64,000 nucleotides of DNA from Corynebacterium sanguinis. GTDB lineage: Bacteria > Actinomycetota > Actinomycetes > Mycobacteriales > Mycobacteriaceae. The translations under genes and the position numbers were made by a program. Below the pieces are notes generated by a model. It was not told the DNA's origin. It searched no databases and saw only the letters and a list, made by a program, of their open reading frames with translations. The DNA lies in assembly GCF_007641235.1 (NCBI RefSeq), contig NZ_CP038157.1:1736001-1800000 (forward strand). The letters are read 5' to 3'. Shown here in pieces: positions 37,676 through 46,692 of the stretch; the first letter of the stretch is position 1; every line of letters starts with the position of its first letter.

Positions 37676-38147
37676 CCTTGTCATCGTGGTCGATGATAAC
37701 CCGACCCGACTGGTTGCCCGCGGCGCCGAGCTCACGGCGTCGCTGCTGCTCAAGCTCGAACTCGTGCGCGGCGGCGCGCGCGGTGGCGGGCTTATACACG
37801 TTCTTCTGCCGCGGGTCGCGTTTTTCTCCCTGGCCGTTTCCCACCATCACTGCGATCCACGGCAGCGGGATGGACACGACGAACAGCAATCCGGCCAGCC
37901 ACCAGTTTTCCCAGTACCACGCGGCGAGCATGGACAGCAGGATGAACGGGATGCGCAGGCTCTGCAGCAGCATGTAGTTGCGCTCGCGGGAGCGGATGTT
38001 CTGCTCGTGGGTGTGGCGGGCGTCGGTAATTAGCTCGCCGCGGGTGCGTCTCAGGCGCAGGCGCCGAGATGTGCGGGCGGGGACCTCCGGCTCCACGTCG
38101 ACCGTGTAGGGGTCGCTGAATTCGTTGAATTCCTCCGCCGGTGTCAT
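37668..38147 (-). CDS. DUF3099 membrane protein
   Basis: 159 residues. After a charged N-terminus, ITDARHTHEQNIRSRERNY leads into two hydrophobic helices (about 62-80 and 84-102) and a basic, Ala/Glu-rich tail. This layout is DUF3099, an actinobacterial family of unknown function. It overlaps the methyltransferase start by 8 bases. Confidence 0.85.
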   Translation of the reverse strand: MTPAEEFNEFSDPYTVDVEPEVPARTSRRLRLRRTRGELITDARHTHEQNIRSRERNYMLLQSLRIPFILLSMLAAWYWENWWLAGLLFVVSIPLPWIAVMVGNGQGEKRDPRQKNVYKPATARAAAHEFELEQQRRRELGAAGNQSGRVIIDHDDKDE

Positions 38148-38218
38148 GAGCGCCCAGCGTAACCCGTGGACACGCGGGCGGCTTAATTTTTCACCCGTTG
38201 TGGGGCATGATGGGTGCT

Positions 38219-38464
38219 GTGACTACGACGACGAAGACTCTCGAGCGGCCGGATTTACGGGAAGATACCTCGTCAACCACGGACGACGGAACGCCTAAGT
38301 TTTTCCACTACGTAAAGAAGGACCAGATTGTAGACTCCGCGATCTCCGGGCAGATGGTCGTCGCGCTGTGCGGCGCGACATTCCCGGTGAAGAAGCAGGC
38401 CAAGCCGGGTTCCCCGGTCTGCGCCGACTGCGAGCGTATTTACAAGGGGTTGCGCAGGAAGTGA
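38219..38464 (+). CDS. DUF3039 protein
   Basis: 81 residues from the GTG at 38219; ATGs at 38207 and 38210 in frame are possible and no ribosome binding site decides. FFHYVKKDQIVDSAISGQ and VVALCGATFPVKK with CADCERIYKGL contain three cysteines that could hold zinc. It is always next to a helicase gene in actinobacteria, as here. It overlaps that gene by 4 bases (GTGA). Confidence 0.83.
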   Translation: MTTTTKTLERPDLREDTSSTTDDGTPKFFHYVKKDQIVDSAISGQMVVALCGATFPVKKQAKPGSPVCADCERIYKGLRRK

Positions 38465-40209
38465 CCCTTACGGCTTCAGGGCCCCGGCTGCGCGCGTGGC
38501 AGCAGGAGGCCTTTGATTCGTTCATGGCCACCAAGCCGCGCGACTTCCTCGCCGTGGCGACGCCGGGCGCGGGTAAGACCACCTTCGCGCTCACCCTCGC
38601 CGCTGCGCTGCGCGACGGGCGCGACGTCGAGCGCATCATCGTGGTCGTTCCCACGGAGCACCTCAAGCACCAGTGGTCTGACGCGGCGAAGCGCTTCGGC
38701 CTGTCGCTGGACGCGAACTTCACCAACAGTTCCGGGTTCAACTCCGCCTACAACGGCATTGCGGTCACCTACGCCCAGGTGGCGATGCACCCGTTTAAGC
38801 ACCACGCGCTAGCGTCGGCGCGACGCAGCCTGGTCATCCTGGACGAGATCCACCACGCCGGCGACGCGAAGAGCTGGGGCGACGGTGTGCGCGAGGCCTA
38901 CAACATGGTGGAGCACCGCTTGGCGCTGACCGGCACGCCGTTTCGCTCGGACGACTCCGCCATCCCCTTTGTCACCTACGCCGAGGACGGCGAGGGCCAC
39001 CTTGTCAGCCAGGCCGACTACACCTACGGCTACGCGCACGCGCTTGCCGACGGCGTCGTGCGCCCCGTTGTCTTCCTCGCCTACTCGGGTGAAGCGCAGT
39101 GGAAGGACTCCGCCGGCGAGGAGTACACCGCGCGCCTCGGCGAGCCGCTGAGCCCCGAGCAGACCGCGCGCGCCTGGAAGACGGCGCTGGACCCGAAGGG
39201 GGAGTGGATCGCCGCGGTGCTGCGCGCCGCCCACACCCGCTTGGCAAAAATCCGCGCCAACATGCCGGATGCTGGCGGCCTGGTCATCGCCACGGACACC
39301 ACCACGGCGCGCGCCTACGCCAAGCTGCTCCGCGAGATCAGCTCCACGCCGGTCACCGTCGTGTTGTCCGACGAGCCGGGCTCGTCGAAACGCATCGACG
39401 AGTTCTCGGCGTCGAGCGACGAGTGGATGGTGGCCGTGCGAATGGTCTCCGAGGGCGTCGACGTGCCGCGCTTAGCCGTCGGCGTCTACGCCACCTCCGC
39501 GTCCACCCCGCTGTTTTTCGCCCAGGCGATTGGCCGTTTCGTGCGCTCGCGCATGCCGGGGGAGTCCGCCTCGGTGTTCTTGCCCTCGGTGCCGGTGCTG
39601 TTGCGCCTTGCCGAGGAAATGGAGGTCTCGCGCGACCACGTGCTGGGCAAGCCGCACCGCGACCAGGGGTGGGCCGACGAGCTTTTAGAGCGCGCCAACC
39701 GCACTGAGAGCGAGCCCGATGAGGCCGGAAGCTACGAGTCCATCGGGGCGTCCGCGGAGCTGGATTCGCTTATTTTCGACGGCTCCACCTACGGCACAAC
39801 AACGGCCGCGGGTTCCGCCGAGGAGCAAGACTTCCTCGGCCTGCCTGGGCTTCTCGACGCCGAGCAGGTACGCACCCTGCTGCAAAAGCGCCAAAGCGAG
39901 CAGCTCGACGCACGCGAAGCAGCCGAACGCGCCCGCAAAGAGGCCGAGCGCGCCACCGCCGAGCGCGCCCAGCTCCACGGCGACACCCCGCCCCCACCGG
40001 GCGGTTCTAGCGGATCGGGCTTGGCCGCCGACGAAATCCCCCAGCTGCGCCGCGAACTCAACGCGCGCGTGTCCGTCGTCGCCGGGCGCACTGGGCGGCC
40101 GCACGGCTCGATCCACAACGAGGTGCGCAAGGCCTGCGGCGGGCCGCCGACCGCGTTGTGCAACGCGCAGCAACTTCGAGACCGCATTGCCTACCTGCGC
40201 GACTGGTAG
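38461..40209 (+). CDS. DEAD/DEAH-box superfamily 2 helicase
   Basis: The GTG at 38461 overlaps the DUF3039 stop, giving 582 residues. RAWQQEAFDSFMATKPRDFL (Q-motif region), Walker A ATPGAGKTTFAL, ILDEIHHAGDAKSWG (DEIH), LTGTPFRSDD, and IGRFVRSRMPGE (motif VI) form a RecG/Ssl2-like SF2 core. The C-terminus (about 490-580) has a charged coil and a Ser/Gly linker before a short helical domain. Role in DNA repair or RNA metabolism is undetermined. Confidence 0.88.
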   Translation: MTLTASGPRLRAWQQEAFDSFMATKPRDFLAVATPGAGKTTFALTLAAALRDGRDVERIIVVVPTEHLKHQWSDAAKRFGLSLDANFTNSSGFNSAYNGIAVTYAQVAMHPFKHHALASARRSLVILDEIHHAGDAKSWGDGVREAYNMVEHRLALTGTPFRSDDSAIPFVTYAEDGEGHLVSQADYTYGYAHALADGVVRPVVFLAYSGEAQWKDSAGEEYTARLGEPLSPEQTARAWKTALDPKGEWIAAVLRAAHTRLAKIRANMPDAGGLVIATDTTTARAYAKLLREISSTPVTVVLSDEPGSSKRIDEFSASSDEWMVAVRMVSEGVDVPRLAVGVYATSASTPLFFAQAIGRFVRSRMPGESASVFLPSVPVLLRLAEEMEVSRDHVLGKPHRDQGWADELLERANRTESEPDEAGSYESIGASAELDSLIFDGSTYGTTTAAGSAEEQDFLGLPGLLDAEQVRTLLQKRQSEQLDAREAAERARKEAERATAERAQLHGDTPPPPGGSSGSGLAADEIPQLRRELNARVSVVAGRTGRPHGSIHNEVRKACGGPPTALCNAQQLRDRIAYLRDW

Positions 40210-40229
40210 CGCTGGTAGCGTGGGTGCCC

Positions 40230-40859
40230 ATGAGCACCCCATACAACCCGAATAACTCCGATCCGAGCGGCTTCAACCACCCCGAGGGGTACTCCGCCTA
40301 CAACCCGAACAGCGGCGAGACCCCTAACCCCAACGCTGGCGGCACCTACGGGCCTGGCCCAGAGAGCCCGCTGGGCAATGGCTTCGGCACGTCCAACCCG
40401 GACAGCGTGTTTAGCAACGATTACGCATCCATGGGCGCGGCGGGCAACCCGGCTTACGGCAACGGCACCGTGGCACCGCAGCAAAACGGTATGGCGATCG
40501 CCGCGCTCATCGTCGGCATCATCTCGCTGCTCGGCATCCTGTTCCTGCCCATCGCATTCCTGGGCGGCATCATCGCGATCGTCCTTGGCGCCCTGGGCCT
40601 GCGCAAAGCGAAGACGCTGGAGCCGGGCGCGCAGCGCCGCGGCATGTCGATTGCGGGCATCGTCATGGGTGCCGTCGCGCTGCTTCTCTCCATCGCCATG
40701 CTCGTGTTCGTGGGCGTTGGGTTCTCTCGCCTGATGAACAGTGGCGTGGCCGAGCAGTGCCAGCAGCTGGAGGGCGACGCAACCGCTTACCAGCAGTGCG
40801 TGACGGACTTCCTTAAAAACGATCCGAATTCCCCGCTGAACACCCAGGGTTCCTCCTAA
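40230..40859 (+). CDS. DUF4190 membrane protein with Asn/Pro-rich N-terminus
   Basis: The ATG at 40230 gives MSTPYNPNNSDPSGF. 209 residues: the first 85 are low-complexity Asn/Pro/Gly/Ser, followed by two helices of a DUF4190 unit (about 88-115 and 135-160, IAALIVGIISLLGILFLPIA first). A C-terminal outer segment holds two cysteines (EQCQQLEG, YQQCVTDFL) that may form a disulfide. Function unknown. Twenty bases after the helicase gene. Confidence 0.8.
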   Translation: MSTPYNPNNSDPSGFNHPEGYSAYNPNSGETPNPNAGGTYGPGPESPLGNGFGTSNPDSVFSNDYASMGAAGNPAYGNGTVAPQQNGMAIAALIVGIISLLGILFLPIAFLGGIIAIVLGALGLRKAKTLEPGAQRRGMSIAGIVMGAVALLLSIAMLVFVGVGFSRLMNSGVAEQCQQLEGDATAYQQCVTDFLKNDPNSPLNTQGSS

Positions 40860-40871
40860 AAGCCCTGCGCA

Positions 40872-40910
40872 AAAGCGGCCGCCCCCGATAGTGTTGGGGG
40901 TGGCCGCTTT
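40872..40910. terminator. bidirectional terminator between DUF4190 gene and sigA
   Basis: AAAGCGGCC-GCCCCC pairs with GGGGG-TGGCCGCTTT (40872-40886 with about 40895-40910), a long GC-rich stem with A and T tracts at its two ends. It lies between two convergent genes and can serve both. Confidence 0.8.
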
Positions 40911-40930
40911 GTTCGCGTATCCGAGGGGAG

Positions 40931-42454
40931 CTAGTCCAGGTAGTCGCGCAGCACCTGCGAGCGCGACGGGTGGCGCAGCTTGGACATCGTCTTCGATTCG
41001 ATCTGGCGGATGCGCTCGCGCGTCACGCCGTAAACCTGGCCGATCTCGTCGAGTGTGCGGGGCATGCCGTCGGTAAGCCCGAAGCGCAGGCGCACCACGC
41101 CGGCTTCGCGCTCGGACAGCGTGTGCAGAACGTCCTGTAGCTGGTCCTGCAGGAGGGTGAACGAAACCGCGTCGACCGCGACGACAGCCTCGGAGTCCTC
41201 GATGAAGTCGCCGAGCTGGCTATCGCCCTCGTCGCCGATGGTCTGATCCAGGGAGATCGGCTCGCGCGCGTACTGCTGGATCTCGAGGACCTTCTCCTCG
41301 GTGATGTCCATTTCCTTGGCCAGTTCTTGCGGGGTAGGCTCGCGGCCGAGATCCTGCAGCAGCTCGCGCTGGATGCGCCCGAGCTTGTTGATCACCTCGA
41401 CCATGTGGACCGGGATACGGATGGTGCGCGCCTGGTCCGCCATGGCGCGCGTGATCGCCTGGCGGATCCACCACGTGGCGTAGGTGGAGAACTTGTAGCC
41501 CTTGGAGTAGTCGAACTTCTCCACGGCGCGGATCAGGCCGAGGTTGCCCTCCTGGATCAGGTCGAGGAATGCCATACCGCGGCCGGTGTAGCGCTTGGCC
41601 AGGGAGACAACGAGGCGTAGGTTGGCCTCGAGCAGGTGGTTCTTCGCCTTGCGGCCGTCGCGCGCCACGGCGCGCAGATCGCGCTTGACGGCGGGGGTGA
41701 GCTTGGCTTCCTTGTCGCCCTCGGCGGCGGCGCGCTCCATCTCGTCGAGCCGATGCTGTGCGTAGAGGCCAGCCTCGATGCGCTTCGCTAGCGAGACCTC
41801 AAGTTCCGCGTCGAGCAGTGCAACCTTGCCGATCTGCTTGAGGTAAGCGCGTACCGAGTCGGCGGACGCCGTAAGCTGCGCGTCCTTGCGTGCCTGACGC
41901 AGGGCGGCGGATTCCTCGATGTCCCACACGGAGGAGGAATCAACCGCTTCCTCGCCGTCTTCCTCCGCGGCCTCGGGGTCGTCTTTGTCGTCTTCCACGT
42001 CGTCGACATCGTCCACGTCATCAACGTCATCAACCTCGTCGGCGAACTCCTCGTCCTCATCGCCGAGCAACTGGTCGAAGTCCTCGTCGACATCGGCGGG
42101 GACGTCTATTACCTCGTCGATCGCGGCGTCATCGGTAGTGACCGCGAGCTCGTCGTCCTCGGCTGCGTGGGGGGCAGCAGCGTGGGCGGCGGTGGCCTTC
42201 TTCGCGGCGGTCTTCTTGACCGTCTTCTTTACCGCCTTCTTGGCAGTTTTCTTAGCCGTTTTCTTCACTGCCTTTTTCGCGGTCTTCTTAGCCGTTTTCT
42301 TGGCCGTGCGCTTCGCGGGCGTGCTGGCAGGCGTAGTAGAGGCGTCGGCTGCTGCCTCGCCCGAAGTGCTCCCGGTGACGTTATCCACGCTGCTCACGCT
42401 CTCGTTTCCGGAATTTTCCCTGGCTGCCACGTACGCCCTTTCACTTAAATTCAT
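40931..42454 (-). CDS. sigA: primary sigma factor SigA
   Basis: The ATG at 42454 ([14 protein letters not shown]) is preferred; the upstream frame has no ribosome binding site. 507 residues. The N-terminus (about 35-85) has tandem [14 protein letters not shown] repeats, then a very acidic stretch (about 95-190). Conserved regions 1.2, 2 ([20 protein letters not shown]), 3 and 4 ([20 protein letters not shown]) follow. This Lys-rich then acidic layout is usual for actinobacterial RpoD/HrdB. It directs housekeeping transcription. Confidence 0.96.
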   Translation of the reverse strand: MNLSERAYVAARENSGNESVSSVDNVTGSTSGEAAADASTTPASTPAKRTAKKTAKKTAKKAVKKTAKKTAKKAVKKTVKKTAAKKATAAHAAAPHAAEDDELAVTTDDAAIDEVIDVPADVDEDFDQLLGDEDEEFADEVDDVDDVDDVDDVEDDKDDPEAAEEDGEEAVDSSSVWDIEESAALRQARKDAQLTASADSVRAYLKQIGKVALLDAELEVSLAKRIEAGLYAQHRLDEMERAAAEGDKEAKLTPAVKRDLRAVARDGRKAKNHLLEANLRLVVSLAKRYTGRGMAFLDLIQEGNLGLIRAVEKFDYSKGYKFSTYATWWIRQAITRAMADQARTIRIPVHMVEVINKLGRIQRELLQDLGREPTPQELAKEMDITEEKVLEIQQYAREPISLDQTIGDEGDSQLGDFIEDSEAVVAVDAVSFTLLQDQLQDVLHTLSEREAGVVRLRFGLTDGMPRTLDEIGQVYGVTRERIRQIESKTMSKLRHPSRSQVLRDYLD

Positions 42455-42618
42455 AGTGGGTTCCGCTTTCTTAGACAACCCACAGTACGCAAATTGGGCT
42501 GCTATTTCAGGAACGGCAAGTCTAACAACGACTACTAGCCCGCCTGTTTTATGGCCCAGGCTACCCGCGCGTCGAGCGCAACCGGGTCGCGCCACGCGCT
42601 GGCGCGCAACTAGACCTT

Positions 42619-43383
42619 TTAGGGGTTGACGTGTTCCGCGGCGGCCATGGCCGCCCCGACAATGCCGGCGCGGTTGCGCAGCTTGGCCACCACCACCGGT
42701 GCGGTCGTACGCAGGTGCGGCACCCAGCGGTCGGCCACCTCGGAAATTCCGCCGCCCACCACGAACGCGGTGGGGTTGAACAGGCGCTCGAACTCTTGTA
42801 ACACGGCGTCGACACGCTCGGCCCAGGCCCGGAAGCTTAGGCCCTCGCGGTCTTTGACGGCGGAGGAGGCGAGGTGTTCGGCCTCCGCGCCGCCGACCAT
42901 CATGTGCCCGAGCTCGGTGTTGGGAAACAGGGTGCCCTCGATGAAGAAGGCGGAGCCGATGCCGGTTCCGAATGTGAGGAAAACAACAGCGCCTTCGCGT
43001 ATCGACGCCGCACCGAACGCGACTTCCGCAAGGCCCGCGGCGTCGGCGTCGTTAAGCACAGAGATCTCCGTCGTGCTCAGGTGGCGCGAAAGCAGCTCGT
43101 GCGCGTTGGTGCCCACCCAGGCCGGATCGACGTTCGCCGCAGTCAGTGCGACCTGGCTCTTGATCACGCTCGGCAGGGCGACGCCGACGGGGCCGTCCCA
43201 CTGCGCGCGGTCGGCGAGTTGCGCGATGGCCTGTGCCACAGCGTCCGGGGTCGCGGGCCGCGGGGTGGTGATGGTGATCTGCTGGCCGACGAACTCGCCG
43301 GTGGTGAGGTCAACCACCGCACCTTTGATTGCGGAGCCTCCGACATCGACGCCGAGTGCGCGTCCTTGGGCGGGGTTAGTCAT
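42619..43383 (-). CDS. ppgK: polyphosphate glucokinase
   Basis: The ATG at 43383 ([16 protein letters not shown]) is the normal start. 254 residues of the ROK family. [15 protein letters not shown] is the phosphate loop, [13 protein letters not shown] holds the catalytic Asp, and [13 protein letters not shown] the glucose site. It phosphorylates glucose with polyphosphate or ATP. The ppgK-suhB divergent pair next to sigA equals the order in mycobacteria (Rv2701c-Rv2703). Confidence 0.94.
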   Translation of the reverse strand: MTNPAQGRALGVDVGGSAIKGAVVDLTTGEFVGQQITITTPRPATPDAVAQAIAQLADRAQWDGPVGVALPSVIKSQVALTAANVDPAWVGTNAHELLSRHLSTTEISVLNDADAAGLAEVAFGAASIREGAVVFLTFGTGIGSAFFIEGTLFPNTELGHMMVGGAEAEHLASSAVKDREGLSFRAWAERVDAVLQEFERLFNPTAFVVGGGISEVADRWVPHLRTTAPVVVAKLRNRAGIVGAAMAAAEHVNP

Positions 43384-43439
43384 GCGCGCAAGTGTACAAA
43401 AGGTCGCGGACAACGGCGCGCCGATGCAAGATGGGGCGC

Positions 43440-44282
43440 ATGAGTGGTGACGTAACCGAGCTAAGAGCAATCTGCGAGCAATTGGCACGTCAAGGGGGAG
43501 AGCTGGTAGCGACCGGGCGTGCGCGCCTCGACGCCGACGGGGCGCTGCGGCCCGCGGAGACGAAAAGCTCCGAGGTCGACCCTGTAACGGTCGTCGATAA
43601 GGCCTGTGAGCGCTTCATCGCGGGGGAACTGGCGCGCCTGCGGCCGGGCGACGGGATTGTCGGCGAGGAGGGCAGCTCCACGGAATCAGAAACGGGCGTG
43701 GAGTGGATCATCGACCCGATCGACGGAACCGTCAACTTCCTCTACGGCCTTGACAACTACGCGGTCTCCATCGGTGTTGCCGTCAACGGCGAGCTGGCCG
43801 CGGGCGCGGTGTTCAACCCGCAATCGGGTGAGCTGTTCAGCGCAGCAGCCGGCCAGGGCGCGACCGTAGAGCGCGACGGGGAAAGCTCCGAGCTTCGCGC
43901 CTCGCACGAGACAACACTTGCGCTCAGCCTTGTGGCGACCGGGTTTTCCTACTCCGCGGCGTGGCGCGAACAGCAGGCGCGGATACTGGCGTCCGTGCTG
44001 CCCGCGGTGCGCGACATCCGCCGCAGCGGATCCGCGGCGCTGGACCTGTGCAACGTCGCCGCAGGGCGTGTCGACGCCTACTACGAGCACGGCACGCACC
44101 CGTGGGACTACGCGGCCGGGGCGATCATTGCCACCGAGGCGGGGGCGCGGGTCAACCACCCGGGGCTTAACGCCAGCGGCCACAACGGGGCGCTCACCGT
44201 CGCCGCAGGTCCGGGCGTGTGGGAGCAGGTATGCGAGCTTCTGAATAACATCGGCGCATCCTCTCCGCTAACATCCCCATAA
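43440..44282 (+). CDS. suhB: inositol monophosphatase family protein
   Basis: The ATG at 43440 has a GGGG-type ribosome binding site. 280 residues. EEGSSTESE and WIIDPIDGTVNFLYG carry the metal-binding Glu and DPIDGT motif; HPWDYAAGAIIATEAG is the C-terminal motif. It dephosphorylates inositol 1-phosphate, supplying inositol for phosphatidylinositol, PIMs and mycothiol, linking it to the pgsA-pimA genes at the right end of the window. Confidence 0.93.
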   Translation: MSGDVTELRAICEQLARQGGELVATGRARLDADGALRPAETKSSEVDPVTVVDKACERFIAGELARLRPGDGIVGEEGSSTESETGVEWIIDPIDGTVNFLYGLDNYAVSIGVAVNGELAAGAVFNPQSGELFSAAAGQGATVERDGESSELRASHETTLALSLVATGFSYSAAWREQQARILASVLPAVRDIRRSGSAALDLCNVAAGRVDAYYEHGTHPWDYAAGAIIATEAGARVNHPGLNASGHNGALTVAAGPGVWEQVCELLNNIGASSPLTSP

Positions 44283-44376
44283 CGCGGCTGTGACCTGCAA
44301 AGATGACAGGGTAGGTTTCGTGCCCTAGTATTCCGCACAAAGTCAACAGGATCTGCCCGTTTAAGGAGTGCCGCCG

Positions 44377-44667
44377 ATGGCTACTGACTACGACGCACCG
44401 CGCCGTCGCATGGACGACGAAATTGAAGCCGACTCGCTCGAGGGTCTCAAGGCCGCGGAGGTCGCCGGCAGCAGCATGGACGACGAGGGCGAGATCGTCG
44501 ACTCCTTCGAGCTTCCCGCCCAGGACCTCTCCGGCGAGGAGCTCAACGTCACCGTTATCCCTCGCCAGGAAGACGAATTCACCTGCAGCTCCTGCTTCCT
44601 CGTACAGAAGAAGAACCGCCTGGCTTACCAAGAGGGCAATACCGCAATCTGTCTCGACTGCGAGTAG
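44377..44667 (+). CDS. DUF4193 protein (zinc-ribbon-like)
   Basis: ATG with AAGGAG upstream. 96 residues, strongly acidic. Two Cys pairs, FTCSSCFL and AICLDCE, at the C-terminus form a likely zinc ribbon. It is the Rv2699c-type protein found beside suhB and dut throughout the order. Its acidity and ribbon suggest a transcription or RNA-polymerase-related role, but this is inference. Confidence 0.9.
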   Translation: MATDYDAPRRRMDDEIEADSLEGLKAAEVAGSSMDDEGEIVDSFELPAQDLSGEELNVTVIPRQEDEFTCSSCFLVQKKNRLAYQEGNTAICLDCE

Positions 44668-44673
44668 CCTCCG

Positions 44674-45183
44674 CTAGTTGCGCGCTAGTTTTTCCGCCTG
44701 CTCGGGCACGAACGCGCGCAGCAGCTCGGCGGGATTTTTCGAGGCGACTAGCCAGTAGGGGGTCGGGTCGTCCGGGTCGTCAAGAACCAGCAGCACGTGC
44801 TCGTCGACCCAACTGCGCGAGACCAAATACGCCGCAGGGTCGAGCTGCCGGCCCAGCGCGTTACGACGCGCCGACTTCGGAACAATCAGAGACCTGCTGA
44901 CCACGGTGTGCGGCAGGTTGGCGTCGTCAACGCTGAGCCAGCGCGTACCGTCCGCGTCGCGCTCGACCGTGATGACGGTGCGCGACATCCACATCAAGAA
45001 CCACCCGATGAGCGCGCCCCCGGCGATCAGGGGGACGACGAACCAGAAGACGTTGCGGTTGAGCGCGAACTGCGCGGCGATAAGAAGCGTCAACACCGCG
45101 CCAGCGAGCCACATGTACCAGGGGGCCCACTGGCGCTCGCGGTACACGACAGCGGGAGCGAGGTCATCCGGAGAAGTAGTCAC
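44674..45183 (-). CDS. DUF3093 membrane protein
   Basis: 169 residues with two membrane helices (about 23-40 and 46-65) after YRERQWAPWYMWLAG, the family signature. The rest is a cytoplasmic beta-rich domain. Rv2698-type neighbour of dut, which it faces divergently with a 61-base gap. Function unknown. Confidence 0.88.
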   Translation of the reverse strand: MTTSPDDLAPAVVYRERQWAPWYMWLAGAVLTLLIAAQFALNRNVFWFVVPLIAGGALIGWFLMWMSRTVITVERDADGTRWLSVDDANLPHTVVSRSLIVPKSARRNALGRQLDPAAYLVSRSWVDEHVLLVLDDPDDPTPYWLVASKNPAELLRAFVPEQAEKLARN

Positions 45184-45244
45184 GCATGCAACTTTAGTTT
45201 AGGAGCTTGTTGCCCTGGCATTGCGCTGCCGTAGGCTAGCGGCT

Positions 45245-45709
45245 GTGAACACCCCGGAGAATGAAACCAGCCTGGAGATAGTAAGAGTCAAGCGCCTCGA
45301 CCCGAACGTCGCCCTGCCTGCGCGCGCCCACGCAACGGACGCGGGCGCGGACCTGACCTCTACCGAGGACCTCACCTTGGCCCCGGGGCAGCGCGCCCTG
45401 GTGGGCACGGGTATTGCGATTGCGCTGCCCCCGGGTACGGTCGGGTTGATCCACCCGCGCTCGGGCCTGGCGGCGAAGCACGGCCTGAGCATTGTCAATA
45501 CTCCGGGCACGATCGACGCGGACTACCGCGGCGAGATCAAAGTGTGCCTGCTTAACACCGATCCGACCACGCCGATCGAGATCACGCGCGGGATGCGCAT
45601 CGCGCAGCTCGTGGTGCAGAAGGTCGAGCTGGTCACTTTCAGCGAGGTGGACGATCTCGATGACACCGAGCGCGGCGCGGGCGGTTACGGCTCCACCGGC
45701 ACCCACTAG
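45245..45709 (+). CDS. dut: deoxyuridine 5'-triphosphate nucleotidohydrolase
   Basis: The GTG at 45245 is the standard start. 154 residues; a trimeric dUTPase. The five motifs are present: [44 protein letters not shown] and the C-terminal [11 protein letters not shown] arm. It removes dUTP and makes dUMP for thymidylate. Confidence 0.96.
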   Translation: MNTPENETSLEIVRVKRLDPNVALPARAHATDAGADLTSTEDLTLAPGQRALVGTGIAIALPPGTVGLIHPRSGLAAKHGLSIVNTPGTIDADYRGEIKVCLLNTDPTTPIEITRGMRIAQLVVQKVELVTFSEVDDLDDTERGAGGYGSTGTH

Positions 45710-45756
45710 GCGCAACGCGCTAGAGTCGGTGCCGAACAACGAGGAAGGTGAACATT

Positions 45757-46692
45757 ATGGCCCTGTGGCCTTTTGGTAAGAAGAACTCCCAAGGACCAGC
45801 CGAGCCGGCCAGTGCGCCGAGCTACGAGCCCTCGGCGGCTGACGGTCGCGACGAGGCCGCGCTGCGTGCCGACGCCGACGCCACCGTCGCCGTAGAAGAC
45901 GCCGCCGCGCCGGTCGCGGCGGGCACTGCCGAGGTGGCAGACCCGGTCGAGGAATCTGCCGGCCCGGTGAGCATCCCGCACGACGCCGTCGGCGGCAGCA
46001 CCGGCCCCTTCGACGGCGACTCCGTCAACATCGACGAGTTCGACTTCACCGATTTCTCCAACGCCACGCTAAACCTCGGCTCGATGAAGATCCCGCTGCC
46101 CGCGGAATCCCAGGTCCAGGTGGAGATGGGCGAGGCGGGGCCGAAGATGGTCCACATTGTCACCCGCCACGGCCGCGCCACCCCCGTGGCGTTCGCGTCG
46201 ACACGCACCGGCGGGCTGTGGGCGCAGTCCTCCGAGGAAATCGCCGAGGGCATGCGCTCCGAGGGAATGCCCGTGTCCTTCGAAACCGGCCCGTGGGGCC
46301 GCGAGATCGTGGGTACCGGCACCAACGGTGTGATCCGCATCATCGGTGTTGAGGGCCCACGCTGGCTCTACCGCGTCACATTGGCCGCACCGAACGGCAT
46401 GGAAGACGACATGGCTACCCTCGGCCGCGACCTGATTGCGCGCAGCTTTGTCTACCGCGGACCCGACCCCATCCTGGCGGGCAACTCCCTGCCCGTGGTG
46501 CTGCCCGCCCAGCTTGCGCAGCAGGTGCAGCAGGCCGTTCAGGCGCGTGCGATGCAGCAGGGCCAGCCCGGCCAGCCCGGCCAGCTGGCCCCCGGAGCGA
46601 CGCCCAGCGCGCTGGCCGAGGCGATGAAGCAGGTGATGGACGCTAACTCGGCGTCTAATTCGGAACCCAACAAGGGTGAGCGCAATAGCTGA
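45757..46692 (+). CDS. DUF3710 family protein
   Basis: The ATG at 45757 (MALWPFGKK) follows GAGGAAGG; a GTG at 45748 overlaps that site. 311 residues. The N-terminal 85 residues are Ala/Asp/Glu-rich and variable, followed by the conserved DUF3710 core (VNIDEFDFTDFSNATLNLGS, then IVTRHGRATPVAFAS) and a Gln/Pro-rich tail. Rv2696c-type neighbour of dut. It overlaps the next gene by 17 bases. Confidence 0.88.
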   Translation: MALWPFGKKNSQGPAEPASAPSYEPSAADGRDEAALRADADATVAVEDAAAPVAAGTAEVADPVEESAGPVSIPHDAVGGSTGPFDGDSVNIDEFDFTDFSNATLNLGSMKIPLPAESQVQVEMGEAGPKMVHIVTRHGRATPVAFASTRTGGLWAQSSEEIAEGMRSEGMPVSFETGPWGREIVGTGTNGVIRIIGVEGPRWLYRVTLAAPNGMEDDMATLGRDLIARSFVYRGPDPILAGNSLPVVLPAQLAQQVQQAVQARAMQQGQPGQPGQLAPGATPSALAEAMKQVMDANSASNSEPNKGERNS

